From: Microcella alkalica
GTDB taxonomy: Bacteria > Actinomycetota > Actinomycetes > Actinomycetales > Microbacteriaceae
Direction of reading: 5' to 3'
Assembly (NCBI RefSeq): GCF_014595885.1
Contig: NZ_JABUKC010000002.1
Location: 613,917 to 677,916, forward strand
Length of the DNA stretch: 64,000 bases
Shown in pieces: positions 18,769 to 27,123 of this stretch; the first letter of the stretch is position 1; the number at the start of each line of letters is the position of its first letter. The notes beneath the pieces were generated by a model. The model was not told the origin of the DNA. It searched no databases and saw nothing but the letters and a program-made list of their open reading frames with translations. The position numbers and the translations under genes are program-made.

Positions 18769-19479
18769 CTACGACTGTAGCCGCCCGAGGGCCGAACGGA
18801 TCAGACTCGATCGCACGATCTCGAGCTGACCGGCGATCTCGAGCGCCAGTTCGGCCGCCCGCGCGCGGGAGGAGGGGTCATTGCGACGCGAGACCGGGAT
18901 GAGCGCGCTCTCGATGAGACCCAGCTCGCGCTCGGCCGCTGCGCGGAACCCGCGCAGGTGCCGCGGCTCGATGCCCGAGCGCTGCAGCTCGACGAGCGCC
19001 TTCAGCACCTGCAGCGCCTCATCGCCGTACGTGTCGGCCGGGGCGATGAGGGATGCGCTGACCGCGTCGCCCAGGAGCGCCGTCGTCGCTCCCGCCTCGC
19101 GGACGAGCTCGTCGCGGCTGAAGCGGCGCTCGGTGGCGAGCATCGAGGGCGCGGGCACGGCGCCGCCGAGCGGCAGCTGCGGCGCGCGGCCGGCGTCGAG
19201 CTCGTCGAGGTAGCCGCGGATGACCTTGAGCGGGAGGTAGTGGTCGCGCTGCATCGTGAGCACGAAGCGCAGTCGGTCGATGTCGGCGGGCGAGAACTTG
19301 CGGTAGCCCGACTCGGTGCGCGACGGGGAGACCAGCTGACGCTCCTCCAGGAAGCGCAGCTTGGAGGGCGTGAGGTCGGGGAACTCGGGGCTGAGCTTGG
19401 CGAGCACCTGCCCGATGCTCAGGAGCGAGGCCGTCGAGGCTGCGGGGCGGCGTTCGGCGGCGGTGGAGCGCGACGCCAC
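18769..19479 (-). CDS. ftsR: MerR-type regulator, FtsR/Rv1828-like
   Basis: A 236-residue MerR-type protein. The winged helix is at about residues 20-75 (LSIGQVLAKLSPEFPDLTPS, LRFLEERQLVSPSRTESGYR, then KFSPADIDRLRFVLTMQR), followed by a helical C-terminal domain ending near an ERELGLIESALIPVSRR segment. It matches Rv1828 and corynebacterial FtsR, which regulates ftsZ and sits immediately after garA/odhI. Here too it directly follows the FHA gene: its GTG at 19479 shares one base with the garA stop, so the two are translationally coupled. That shared order supports the name, but target control of ftsZ is inferred. Confidence 0.85.
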   Translation of the reverse strand: MASRSTAAERRPAASTASLLSIGQVLAKLSPEFPDLTPSKLRFLEERQLVSPSRTESGYRKFSPADIDRLRFVLTMQRDHYLPLKVIRGYLDELDAGRAPQLPLGGAVPAPSMLATERRFSRDELVREAGATTALLGDAVSASLIAPADTYGDEALQVLKALVELQRSGIEPRHLRGFRAAAERELGLIESALIPVSRRNDPSSRARAAELALEIAGQLEIVRSSLIRSALGRLQS

Positions 19480-19970
19480 TACGCGACCGGGCGGCGGTCG
19501 GCGCGCGACGCGTAGAAGGTGAGGCGGAACTTGCCGACCTGCACCTCGGAGCCGTCGACGAGGGCCATGGGGCCGTCGGCGCGCTCACCGTTGAAGAAGA
19601 GGCCGTTGAGCGAGCCGAGGTCGCGGACGGTGAAGCTCGTGCCCTCGCGGCGGAACTCCGCGTGCTTGCGCGAGACCGTCACGTCGTCGAGGAAGATGTC
19701 GGCGTCAGGGTGACGACCAGCGATCGTGACGTCGGCGTCGAGCAGGAAGCGGGCCCCCGTGTTCGGGCCACGGCGGACGATGAGGAGCGCGGAGCCGGAG
19801 GGCAGAGCGGCGATGGCCTCCTGCTCCTCGACTGAGACGCCGGCCTCCATCGCGGCGAGCTGCGCGACGAAGTCGGGACCGTAGTGCACGGTCGTCTCGG
19901 ACGAGTTGTACGCGGGCGCAGCGGTCTGCCCCTCGCCCTCGGCGGGGTGGGCGGACGGGTGCTCAGCCAT
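19479..19970 (-). CDS. garA: FHA-domain regulator, GarA/OdhI homologue
   Basis: A 163-residue protein. The N-terminal tail carries a phosphorylatable ETT motif (SSETTVHYG, Thr at about 26-27). A C-terminal FHA domain (about 60-150) has the phosphothreonine-binding GRHPDADIFLDDVTVSRKHA and SLNGLFFNG. In relatives the unphosphorylated form inhibits 2-oxoglutarate dehydrogenase and adjusts glutamate metabolism, and phosphorylation by PknG or PknB closes the FHA on the tail. The tail is longer than in GarA. The gene overlaps the pgsA stop by 8 bases upstream and ftsR by one base downstream, so all three form one operon. Confidence 0.92.
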   Translation of the reverse strand: MAEHPSAHPAEGEGQTAAPAYNSSETTVHYGPDFVAQLAAMEAGVSVEEQEAIAALPSGSALLIVRRGPNTGARFLLDADVTIAGRHPDADIFLDDVTVSRKHAEFRREGTSFTVRDLGSLNGLFFNGERADGPMALVDGSEVQVGKFRLTFYASRADRRPVA

Positions 19971-20619
19971 GGTCGGACCTCCTCAGGGAGTTCAGCGTAT
20001 CCGATGCCGCGGAGCCGCCCTCCGGCCGATTCCCCACCAGTTCGAGGGTCTGTCGCAGGTAGAGCGCACCGGCCCACCAATAGAGGAACGCGCCCCACAG
20101 CGCGAAGGCCCAGCCGATCGGGTCGGAGACCGCCCGGATGTCGGGGAAGGCCTGCCCGAGCACGAGGATCGGCAGCGCGTAGAACAGCGCGAAGGTCGCG
20201 AACTTGCCCAGGTGATGCACGGGCAGCGGCCCGTAGCGGTGCTGCGCGAGCACCACCCCGAGCACGACGAGCATGACGTCGCGGCCGACGATGACCGCCA
20301 CGAGCCACCACGGCACGACCTCGCGCACGGCGAGGGCGAACACCGCGGCGAAGATGAACAGGCGGTCGGCAGCGGGGTCGAGCAGCTGCCCGAGCCGCGT
20401 GATCTGCCCGAAACGGCGGGCGATGATGCCGTCGACGTAATCGGAGACGCTCGAGAAGACGATCACGAGCAGGGCCGCGACATCCTGCCCCGTGAGCACG
20501 AGCACAAGGAACACCGGCACAAGCGCGAGCCGCAGGGCGCTCAGGGCGTTCGGCACGGTCAGCACACGCGTGCTGACCTGCGGGCGGATCGCCTCGGGCC
20601 GCGCATCCGCTTCGGTCAC
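19963..20619 (-). CDS. pgsA: CDP-alcohol phosphatidyltransferase, phosphatidylglycerophosphate synthase type
   Basis: A 218-residue membrane enzyme with several transmembrane helices and the CDP-alcohol phosphotransferase motif DYVDGIIARRFGQITRLGQL followed by LDPAADR, that is DG-x2-AR-x8-G-x3-D-x3-D. It probably joins CDP-diacylglycerol and glycerol 3-phosphate at the membrane. Its position before garA resembles pgsA2 (Rv1822) near garA in mycobacteria, although the exact alcohol substrate is uncertain. GTG at 20619 is chosen because a TACACT -10 ends six bases before it; an in-frame GTG at 20640 is the alternative and would lie inside the palindrome. Confidence 0.82.
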   Translation of the reverse strand: MTEADARPEAIRPQVSTRVLTVPNALSALRLALVPVFLVLVLTGQDVAALLVIVFSSVSDYVDGIIARRFGQITRLGQLLDPAADRLFIFAAVFALAVREVVPWWLVAVIVGRDVMLVVLGVVLAQHRYGPLPVHHLGKFATFALFYALPILVLGQAFPDIRAVSDPIGWAFALWGAFLYWWAGALYLRQTLELVGNRPEGGSAASDTLNSLRRSDHG

Positions 20620-20632
20620 GCTGACAGTGTAA

Positions 20633-20649
20633 TGACGCACGGTGCGTCA
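20633..20649. promoter_or_regulatory. 17-base palindrome between pgsA and the 20.7-kb gene
   Basis: TGACGCAC-G-GTGCGTCA has perfect 8-base arms. It sits just upstream of the pgsA -10 (TACACT) and about 40 bases before the divergent gene, a good place for a dimeric regulator to act on both promoters. Confidence 0.5.
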
Positions 20650-20676
20650 GATGCGGCGGATGCTCGGGGCCGGGGT

Positions 20677-20689
20677 TAGTCTGCCGCGC
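20677..20689 (+). promoter_or_regulatory. Leaderless -10 for the repeat protein
   Basis: TAGTCT at 20677-20682, seven bases, then ATG at 20690. Confidence 0.55.
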
Positions 20690-21160
20690 ATGTCGTGCAT
20701 CCGCTTCAACACCCCCGCGCAGCGCCGGCAGCTCGCCGAGAGCGCCCCCGTCATGACGAGCTCACCGGACCCGGTGGCGCAGTTCCTCTCGCCGAGCGTG
20801 ACGGAGTCGAAGATCGCGCGCATCCGTCGGCTCGCGAGCGACCCCAACCCGAAGATCCGCGAGAGCGCGGCGCTGTCGTACCACGCCCCCGTCGAGGTGT
20901 ACGCGACCCTCGCGAAGGACGCCGTCGCGAGCGTGCGCGCGTGCGTCGCGCGCAACGAGCACACGCCGTGCGACATCCTGCGCGAGCTCGCGAGCGACCC
21001 GGACGAGACGGTGCGCGGCTGGGTCGCCATCAACTACTTCGTGCCCGCCGACGCCATGGAGCGCCTCGCGGAGGACGACAGCGAGACCGTGCGCCGGCTC
21101 GTGGCCTGGAAGGCGCAGCTCGCCGCGGAAGCCGACGCGCCGCAGCCCGTCGGGGTCTAG
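20690..21160 (+). CDS. HEAT/variant leucine-rich-repeat-like protein
   Basis: A 156-residue soluble protein built from short helical repeats of about 24 residues, visible as RIRRLASDPNPKIRESAALS, LAKDAVASVRACVARNEHTP, LRELASDPDETVRGWVAINY and LAEDDSETVRRLVAWKAQLA. Such repeats form protein-binding surfaces; no catalytic motif is present. ATG at 20690 is supported by a leaderless -10, and an in-frame ATG at 20753 would start just before the repeats. It is divergent from pgsA across a perfect palindrome and convergent with the SDR gene. The function is unknown. Confidence 0.7.
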   Translation: MSCIRFNTPAQRRQLAESAPVMTSSPDPVAQFLSPSVTESKIARIRRLASDPNPKIRESAALSYHAPVEVYATLAKDAVASVRACVARNEHTPCDILRELASDPDETVRGWVAINYFVPADAMERLAEDDSETVRRLVAWKAQLAAEADAPQPVGV

Positions 21161-21167
21161 CCGGCCC

Positions 21168-21926
21168 TCAGTCGTTCGGCGCGAGACTGCCCGCCGCCGC
21201 AACGCGCGCCGGCAGGATGCGCGCGAGGCCCGCGACGACCTTGTACCGCAGGGTCGGGATCGACACCGAGCGGCCCCGGTCGATGTCGCGCAGCGCGAGC
21301 CGCACGAGGTCGCGCACGTCGAGCCAGAGGAACGCGGGGATGCCGTCGGTGCTCACGCCCATGCGCTCGTGGAACTCGGTGCGGGTGAAGCCCGGCGCGA
21401 CCGCCGTGACGCTCACACCGCGGCGTCGGTACCGCAGGTTCGCCCACCGTGCGAACGAGACGCCCCACGCCTTGGCGGCGCCGTAGCTGCCGCGAGGGGT
21501 GAAGGCCGCGACGCTCGAAATCAGCACGATGCGGCCGCGACGGCGAGCGAGCATCCCCTGCATCGCGGTGTGCGTGAGCCGCAGCGGCACGCCGACGTGC
21601 AGGTCGAGGTGGCGCACCTCGTCGTCGAGCGACGACGCGGCGAAGTCGGTCACGAGGCCGTGTCCGGCGTTGTTGACGAGCAGATCGACAGGATGCGCGT
21701 CGTCGCGCAGGCGGGCCTCGACCGCGGCGACGCCCGGCTCGGTGACCAGGTCGGCCTCGATCGTCTCGACCTCGACGCCGTGCTCGCCGCGCAGGAAGTC
21801 GGCCGTGCGCTGGAGGCGGTCGGCGTCGCGGGCGACGAGCACGAGGTCGGTGCCGCGCGCGGCGAGCTGGCGGGCGAACTCGGCGCCGATGCCGGCGGTC
21901 GCGCCCGTGATGAGAGCGGTCGTCAT
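21168..21926 (-). CDS. Short-chain dehydrogenase/reductase
   Basis: A 252-residue classical SDR. The NAD(P) fold begins ALITGATAGIGAEFARQLAA (TGxxxGxG), NNAG is near residue 84, the catalytic Ser is in VLISSVAA, and Tyr and Lys are in GSYGAAKAWG. A C-terminal hydrophobic part (about 215-245) resembles SDRs that act on lipid or steroid-like substrates, but the substrate is unknown. The open frame runs upstream to 22127 through the G6PD-like gene in another frame; ATG at 21926 with TACCGT six bases before it is the real start. It begins 4 bases after the G6PD-like stop. Confidence 0.88.
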   Translation of the reverse strand: MTTALITGATAGIGAEFARQLAARGTDLVLVARDADRLQRTADFLRGEHGVEVETIEADLVTEPGVAAVEARLRDDAHPVDLLVNNAGHGLVTDFAASSLDDEVRHLDLHVGVPLRLTHTAMQGMLARRRGRIVLISSVAAFTPRGSYGAAKAWGVSFARWANLRYRRRGVSVTAVAPGFTRTEFHERMGVSTDGIPAFLWLDVRDLVRLALRDIDRGRSVSIPTLRYKVVAGLARILPARVAAAGSLAPND

Positions 21927-21930
21927 GCGG

Positions 21931-23298
21931 CTACGGTAGCGGCGCCCAGCCCTCCGGGCCCTGCGAGCCGGCGGGGTACGACTGCAGCGGCACCCGATCG
22001 GCGCGCCACGCCTCGAGCACCGGCTCGACGATGCGCCAGCACTCCTCGGCGACCTCGCCCGCGACTGTGAAGGTCGCATCGCCCGCGAGCACGTCGCCGA
22101 GCACCTCGCCGTAGGGCTCGAGCGCACCCGCCGCGAAGGCCGCGGTCAGCGCAACGCGCGAGAGCACCGAGGGGTCGCCCTCGCCGGTGATGTCGAGGTC
22201 GATCGCGAGGCGCTCCGGCGCGAGGTCGATCGTGATCGCCGGCGCGCCCGGCGCCGCCGAGATGCCGCGCGGCAGGTGGGCGGGCTCGCGCAGCACGGCG
22301 CGCACGTGGGCCGCCGTCGCGCCGAGAGCCTTGCCGCTGCGCAGCACGATCGGCACGTCGGCCCAGCGCGGCGTGGCGACGTCGACCACGAGCTCGGCGA
22401 GGGTCTCGGTGCCGCGGGCCGCGTCGACGCCCTCCTCGTCGGCGTAGTCGGGCACGCGTCGGCCCTCGACCTCGCCGGCGGTGTAGCGCGCCCGCCGGCT
22501 CGAGACGAGCGGGTCGTCGCCGCGCACGCGGGTCGCGCGCAGGGCCTGCAGCATCGCGCCGTGCAGGTCAGCGGGGTCGAGGCTCGACGGCAGCTCCATG
22601 GTGGCGAGGGCGAGCACGAGCAGCAGGTGGCTCTGGATCATGTCGACGAGCGCGCCCGCCCCGTCGTAGTAGCCGGCGCGCCCCTCGAGGGCGAGCGACT
22701 CGTCGAAGACGATCTCGAGCCGCTCGACGCTGTCGCGGTTCCAGACCGACTCGATGACACGGTTCGCGGCGCGCAGACCGATGAGGTTCGCGACCGTCGA
22801 CATGCCGAGGAAGTGGTCGATGCGGAACACGCGTTCCTGCGGCAGCAGGGCGGCGAGGCGCTCGTTGAGGGCCGCGGCGCTCGCGGCGTCGACGCCGAAC
22901 GGCTTCTCGAGCGCGAGCTGCGTGCCGTCGGGCAGCTCAACGGCGGCGAGCGCGGCGACGGTGTCGAGCGCGACCGAGGGCGGCAGGGCCAGGTACAGCA
23001 GCGGCGGGGCGGTCGCGGCGGCGAGCAGGGCGCGCAGGGCATCCGCGTCGGTCGCGTCGGTGCGCACATATCGGGCCCGCTCGAGGATGCTCGGCAGCGC
23101 CTCGCCCGCCCGCTCGGCCATCGTGCGGCCCAGCAGGTCGCGCCAGTCGTCGTCGCTCCAGTCGGAGCCGCCCGCCCCGATGAGCTGGAGCCGCGGAGCG
23201 CGGCCGAGCCCGACGAGGCTCGCGAGGCCGGGCAGCAGGAGGCGCTCGGCGAGGTCGCCCGTCGCGCCGAGGACGATGATCGTGCGGTCGGTGGGCAT
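21931..23298 (-). CDS. Glucose-6-phosphate dehydrogenase-like protein
   Basis: A 455-residue G6PD-family protein, slightly shorter than the usual 490-510. It keeps the cofactor loop VLGATGDLAERLLLPGL, LALEKPFG and WNRDSVERLEIVFDE. The active-site signature, normally RIDHYLGKE, reads RIDHFLGMS: the His is kept but the Lys and Glu that follow are replaced. It is therefore probably a paralogue with altered substrate or activity, and not the main pentose-phosphate enzyme, which normally sits with tal, tkt and opcA. TAGCGT lies six bases before the ATG at 23298. It is followed at once by the SDR gene. Confidence 0.82.
   Translation of the reverse strand: MPTDRTIIVLGATGDLAERLLLPGLASLVGLGRAPRLQLIGAGGSDWSDDDWRDLLGRTMAERAGEALPSILERARYVRTDATDADALRALLAAATAPPLLYLALPPSVALDTVAALAAVELPDGTQLALEKPFGVDAASAAALNERLAALLPQERVFRIDHFLGMSTVANLIGLRAANRVIESVWNRDSVERLEIVFDESLALEGRAGYYDGAGALVDMIQSHLLLVLALATMELPSSLDPADLHGAMLQALRATRVRGDDPLVSSRRARYTAGEVEGRRVPDYADEEGVDAARGTETLAELVVDVATPRWADVPIVLRSGKALGATAAHVRAVLREPAHLPRGISAAPGAPAITIDLAPERLAIDLDITGEGDPSVLSRVALTAAFAAGALEPYGEVLGDVLAGDATFTVAGEVAEECWRIVEPVLEAWRADRVPLQSYPAGSQGPEGWAPLP
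21933..21938 (-). promoter_or_regulatory. Leaderless -10 for the SDR gene
   Basis: TACCGT on the minus strand, six bases before the ATG at 21926, overlapping the end of the G6PD-like gene. Confidence 0.5.
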
Positions 23299-23377
23299 CC
23301 CCCCACGCTAGGCGGGCGACGGGTGCGACCGGCCGGATGTGCACGAAGCTCGGAGGAAGCTCAGGTTGGCTGGGAGC

Positions 23378-25183
23378 ATGCCCGACGCCATCGAGGACTA
23401 CGCGCTCATCGGCGACCTCCACACCGCCGCCCTCGTCAGCCGCTCCGGCGCGATCGACTGGCTGTGCCTGCCGCGATTTGACTCGCCGTCGGTGTTCGGC
23501 GCCCTGCTCGGCGACGAGGGGCACGGCCAGTGGCTGCTGCGACCGGTCGGCGAGGCGGAGTGCGTCGAGCGCCGCTACGAGGAGGACACCTTCGTGCTCG
23601 TCACGCGGTGGCGCACGCCGACGGGCGAGATCGAGGTGACCGATCTCATGCCGCTGCGCGACCGCCGGGCCGACCTCGTGCGGCGCGTGCGCGGCGTGCG
23701 CGGCGAGGTGCGCGTCGAGCAGCAGCTGCGGATCCGCTTCGACTACGCGAGCGCGATGCCGTGGGTGCGGCAGACGGGGACGGAGGAGCATCCCTCGCTC
23801 GTGGCGATCGCCGGCCCCGACGCGATCGTCGTGCGCGGGCCGCGCTTCCGGCCCGTCGACCACGCGCACCGCGCCGAGACGGTCGTGCGCGAGGGCGAGG
23901 TCGTCGACACGGTGCTGACCTGGTTCCCGTCGCACCGCGCGACACCGCCGCCGCTCGAGGTCGACGAGCAGCTGGACCGCACGCGCCGCTGGTGGCGCGA
24001 CTGGGCGAGGCCGTGCGCCACCGCGGGGGCCTACGACGCGCACGTGCGGCGCTCGCTGCTGGTGCTGCGCGCCCTCACGCACGAGGACACCGGCGGCATC
24101 GTCGCCGCCCCCACGACGAGCCTGCCGGAGGACCTCGGCGGCAGCCGCAACTGGGACTACCGCTACGTCTGGCTGCGGGATGCCGCGCTCACGCTCGAAT
24201 CGCTCATGCTGCACGGCTACGGCGAGGAGGCCGCCGACTGGCGCGACTGGCTGCTGCGGGCCATCGCCGGCGACTTCGACGACCTGCAGATCATGTACGG
24301 CCTCGCGGGCGAGCGCCGCCTCACCGAGGTGGAGCTCGACTCGCTGCCCGGCTATCGCGGCTCGAGCCCGGTGCGCGTCGGCAACGGGGCGTTCACGCAG
24401 TTCCAGGGCGACATCTTCGGCGAGGTCATGATCGCGCTCGACCAGGCGCGGGGGCTCGGCGTCGAGGAGGACGACGTCTCGTGGGCGCTGCAGACCGAGC
24501 TGCTGCGCTATGCCGAGCGGCACCTGGATCGGCGCGACAACGGCATCTGGGAGATCCGCGGACCGCACCGCACCTTCGTGCACTCGCGGGCGATGTTGTG
24601 GGCGGCGTTCGACCGCGGCGTGCACGCGGTGCGCGAGCACGGGCTCTCGGGCGACGCCGAGCACTGGGCGAGCATCCGCGATCGGCTGCGCGTCGAGATC
24701 GAGCAGCACGGGGTCGCCGAGGGCGGCTGGTTCCGGCAGCACTACGAGACCGACGAGGTCGACGCCTCGCTGCTGCAGCTGGCGCACATCGGCTTCGTCG
24801 CCTACGACGACCCGCGGATGCTCGCCACGGTCGACCGCATCGAGCGCACGCTGCTGCGCGGCGGGCTGCCCCTGCGCTATCGCACCGAGTCGGGGGTCGA
24901 CGGGCTGCCCGGCGACGAGCATCCGTTCCTCGCCTGCGCGTTCTGGCTCGTCGAGAACCTCGCCCACGGCGGCCGACTCGCCGACGCCGAAGCCCTCATG
25001 GATCGGCTGGTCGGGCTCGCGAACGACGTCGGCCTGCTCTCGGAAGAATTCGACGTCGAGCACGACCGGCACATGGGCAACACCCCGCAGGCGCTCTCGC
25101 ACCTCGCGCTCGTGCGCGCAGCGGACGCGATCGCGACGGCGCGCAAGAGGGTGCCGCAGTCGGTGCCGGCTCGGGCATCCTGA
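23378..25183 (+). CDS. Glycoside hydrolase family 15 protein (glucoamylase/trehalase-like)
   Basis: A 601-residue cytosolic protein with the N-terminal beta-sandwich (from IEDYALIGDLHTAALVSRSG) and the alpha/alpha-barrel catalytic domain of GH15. SRNWDYRYVWLRDAALTL near residue 250 and LLSEEFDVEHDRHMGNTPQA near the C-terminus carry substrate and catalytic acidic residues. Bacterial members hydrolyse trehalose or alpha-glucans; no signal peptide is present, so an intracellular sugar store such as trehalose is the likely substrate. ATG at 23378 fits the family; an ATG at 23339 would add 13 odd residues. The stop is four bases before the topoisomerase start. Confidence 0.85.
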   Translation: MPDAIEDYALIGDLHTAALVSRSGAIDWLCLPRFDSPSVFGALLGDEGHGQWLLRPVGEAECVERRYEEDTFVLVTRWRTPTGEIEVTDLMPLRDRRADLVRRVRGVRGEVRVEQQLRIRFDYASAMPWVRQTGTEEHPSLVAIAGPDAIVVRGPRFRPVDHAHRAETVVREGEVVDTVLTWFPSHRATPPPLEVDEQLDRTRRWWRDWARPCATAGAYDAHVRRSLLVLRALTHEDTGGIVAAPTTSLPEDLGGSRNWDYRYVWLRDAALTLESLMLHGYGEEAADWRDWLLRAIAGDFDDLQIMYGLAGERRLTEVELDSLPGYRGSSPVRVGNGAFTQFQGDIFGEVMIALDQARGLGVEEDDVSWALQTELLRYAERHLDRRDNGIWEIRGPHRTFVHSRAMLWAAFDRGVHAVREHGLSGDAEHWASIRDRLRVEIEQHGVAEGGWFRQHYETDEVDASLLQLAHIGFVAYDDPRMLATVDRIERTLLRGGLPLRYRTESGVDGLPGDEHPFLACAFWLVENLAHGGRLADAEALMDRLVGLANDVGLLSEEFDVEHDRHMGNTPQALSHLALVRAADAIATARKRVPQSVPARAS

Positions 25184-25187
25184 CTGG

Positions 25188-26162
25188 ATGCGACTGCGAC
25201 GCTCCTCCCCCGACGGCCCCGGCATCCGCCGGCTGCGGCACGGCAGGGGCTTCCGGTACGTGGATGCCCGGGGCCGAGCGGTCTCGGATGCGGAGGTGCG
25301 TCGACGCATCGCCGCCCTCGCGATCCCGCCGGCGTGGAACGAGGTGTGGATCTGCCCGGACGAGCGGGGCCACGTGCAGGCCATGGGCGTCGACGCCGAC
25401 GGCCGACGCCAGTACCGCTACCACGAGGAGTGGACGCGCAGGGCGGGGGTGCGGAAGTTCGCGCGGGTGCGCGAGCTCGCCGCCGCGACGACCGCGATGC
25501 GCGCGCGCGTGACGCGCGACCTGCGCGGCGACGACCCGCAGGCGCGGGCGCTCGCGATCGCGGCCCGCATCATCGACGCGCTCGGCGTGCGCGTCGGCGA
25601 GGAGCGCTACGCGCTCGAGCGCGGCACGATCGGCGCGCTCACCCTCGCCTGGGAGCACGTGCGCATCCACGGCGACCGCACCGCGTTCGACTTCCCCGCG
25701 AAGTCTGGCGTGCGCTGGGAGGCGGAGCACGTCGACGTCGACCTCGCCGCCGCGCTGCGGGCGGCCCGCTCAGCCCGCGGGCCCGCGGACGAGCGGGCGG
25801 AGCGGCTCACGGAGTGGATCGACGCCGCCGGCGTGCACCGCGTGCACTCGGCCCAGCTGACCGCGTACCTGCAGCAGGCGACCGGATGCTCGATCACGCC
25901 GAAGGACCTCCGCACGCTGCTCGGCTCGCGCCTCGCGGCCGAGCACCTGGCCCGGTGCGGGCCCGCGGCGACGAAGAAGGAGCAGGAGCGGGCCATCCGG
26001 GAGGCGGTCGTCGCCGTGTCGGAGGGGCTGCGCAACACGCCCGCGGTCGCGCGCAGCTCGTACATCGACCCGCTCGTCATCGAGCGCTACCGCCGCGGGC
26101 GCACCGCCGCGCTCAGCCGCGGGCGGGTGAGCGATGCGGCGCTAGTCGAGCTGCTGAGCTGA
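25188..26162 (+). CDS. Type IB DNA topoisomerase
   Basis: A 324-residue poxvirus-type topoisomerase IB, which relaxes supercoils through a 3'-phosphotyrosine nick. The N-terminal domain starts GIRRLRHGRGFRYVDARGR and includes IPPAWNEVWICPDERGHVQA; the catalytic domain has RIIDALGVRVGEERYA and the active-site tyrosine in RSSYIDPLVIERY. Family members usually read SYVHP or SYIDP, so the site is intact. ATG at 25188 overlaps the end of the GH15 transcription unit, suggesting co-transcription although no functional link is known. It is convergent with the next gene. Confidence 0.92.
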   Translation: MRLRRSSPDGPGIRRLRHGRGFRYVDARGRAVSDAEVRRRIAALAIPPAWNEVWICPDERGHVQAMGVDADGRRQYRYHEEWTRRAGVRKFARVRELAAATTAMRARVTRDLRGDDPQARALAIAARIIDALGVRVGEERYALERGTIGALTLAWEHVRIHGDRTAFDFPAKSGVRWEAEHVDVDLAAALRAARSARGPADERAERLTEWIDAAGVHRVHSAQLTAYLQQATGCSITPKDLRTLLGSRLAAEHLARCGPAATKKEQERAIREAVVAVSEGLRNTPAVARSSYIDPLVIERYRRGRTAALSRGRVSDAALVELLS

Positions 26163-26205
26163 CCGGCGCCGGCGAGAACGCCGTCTCCCGGCGTCGCAGC
26201 CTCGG

Positions 26206-26634
26206 TCACTCGTCCTCCGGCCCCTGCCGGGCGTCGAACGCCTGCTGGTACCGCTGCTCCGCCTCGTCGAGGGCGAGCAGATCGATCACCCCGAGCACCT
26301 CGACGTCGGCGAGCAGCGGCTCGCAGTCGGGGCCGCGGCCCACCTGCCGGCCGGCGAGCACGAACGCGCGCCGGTCATCCTCGCCATCGTCGGCCAGGTG
26401 GCGGTACTGGCACAGCTGCCGCGCGATCCAGTCGCCGAGGGGGCGCGACCACCACGCCTCGGCGCCGAGCGGATTCACCGAGAGGCCCGGCAGCTCGAGC
26501 CCGCTCTCGGTGTCGAGGCTGCCGCGGCCGCCCTCCGTGCGGGGGTCAGCCCCGTAGCGCACGCAGGCCTCCGGATGCTCGCGCACGAGACGCTCGACCT
26601 CGTCGAGCGAGCGCAGCCGCGGTGTGCCGGTCAT
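26206..26634 (-). CDS. Uncharacterised protein, resembles DUF6098
   Basis: A 142-residue soluble protein without transmembrane segments. Its core GLELPGLSVNPLGAEAWWSR then PLGDWIARQLCQYRHL resembles the actinobacterial DUF6098 family, whose function is unknown. I recognise this by memory of the pattern only. TAGCGT is seven bases before the ATG at 26634, consistent with a leaderless transcript. It is divergent from the S4 gene, whose own start lies 84 bases away. Confidence 0.65.
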   Translation of the reverse strand: MTGTPRLRSLDEVERLVREHPEACVRYGADPRTEGGRGSLDTESGLELPGLSVNPLGAEAWWSRPLGDWIARQLCQYRHLADDGEDDRRAFVLAGRQVGRGPDCEPLLADVEVLGVIDLLALDEAEQRYQQAFDARQGPEDE

Positions 26635-26704
26635 GCCGCCGACGCTAGGCCGCTGCTCGAGCCGCGACGACCGGCTTGACAGTCGCCGCGCTGCTCGCCG
26701 CGTC

Positions 26705-26717
26705 TACCCTGGTCGCT
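26705..26717 (+). promoter_or_regulatory. Leaderless -10 for the S4 protein
   Basis: TACCCT at 26705-26710, seven bases, then GTG at 26718. Confidence 0.55.
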
Positions 26718-27101
26718 GTGAGCCCCGCCCCGACCCCCACTACCGCGCGCGTCGACCAGTGGGTGTGGGCGATCAGGCTCTACTCGACGCGCTCGGCGGC
26801 GACCGCGGCGTGCAAGGCGGGCCACGTGAAGATCAACGGCGCGACGGCGAAGCCGGCGCAGACCGTCAAGGTCGGCGACGTCGTGCGCGCCTACACCGCC
26901 GGCGGCGAGCGCATCGTCGCCGTGACCGGCCTCATCGTGAAGCGCACGAGCGCGACCATCGCGCAGCAGCACTACGACGACCGCACTCCCCCGCCGCCGC
27001 CGAAGGAGGAGCGGGTGCTCGACATCGTGCGCGAGCGCGGCGCCGGCCGGCCCACCAAGCGGGATCGGCGGCTCATCGAGCGCTGGCGCGGGCGGGAGTA
27101 A
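26718..27101 (+). CDS. S4-domain RNA-binding protein, Hsp15-like
   Basis: A 127-residue protein with one S4 domain (ARVDQWVWAIRLYSTRSAAT through AGHVKINGATAKPAQTVKVGDV, about residues 8-60) and a basic, proline-containing tail. It resembles Hsp15 (HslR), which binds the large ribosomal subunit carrying a stalled peptidyl-tRNA after heat stress. An in-frame ATG at 26676 exists, but the leaderless -10 TACCCT ending seven bases before GTG 26718 overlaps that extension. No other stress genes are next to it, so a role in stress is inferred from the family only. Confidence 0.82.
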   Translation: MSPAPTPTTARVDQWVWAIRLYSTRSAATAACKAGHVKINGATAKPAQTVKVGDVVRAYTAGGERIVAVTGLIVKRTSATIAQQHYDDRTPPPPPKEERVLDIVRERGAGRPTKRDRRLIERWRGRE

Positions 27102-27123
27102 GGCATCCGCCGCCCCCGGGGTC

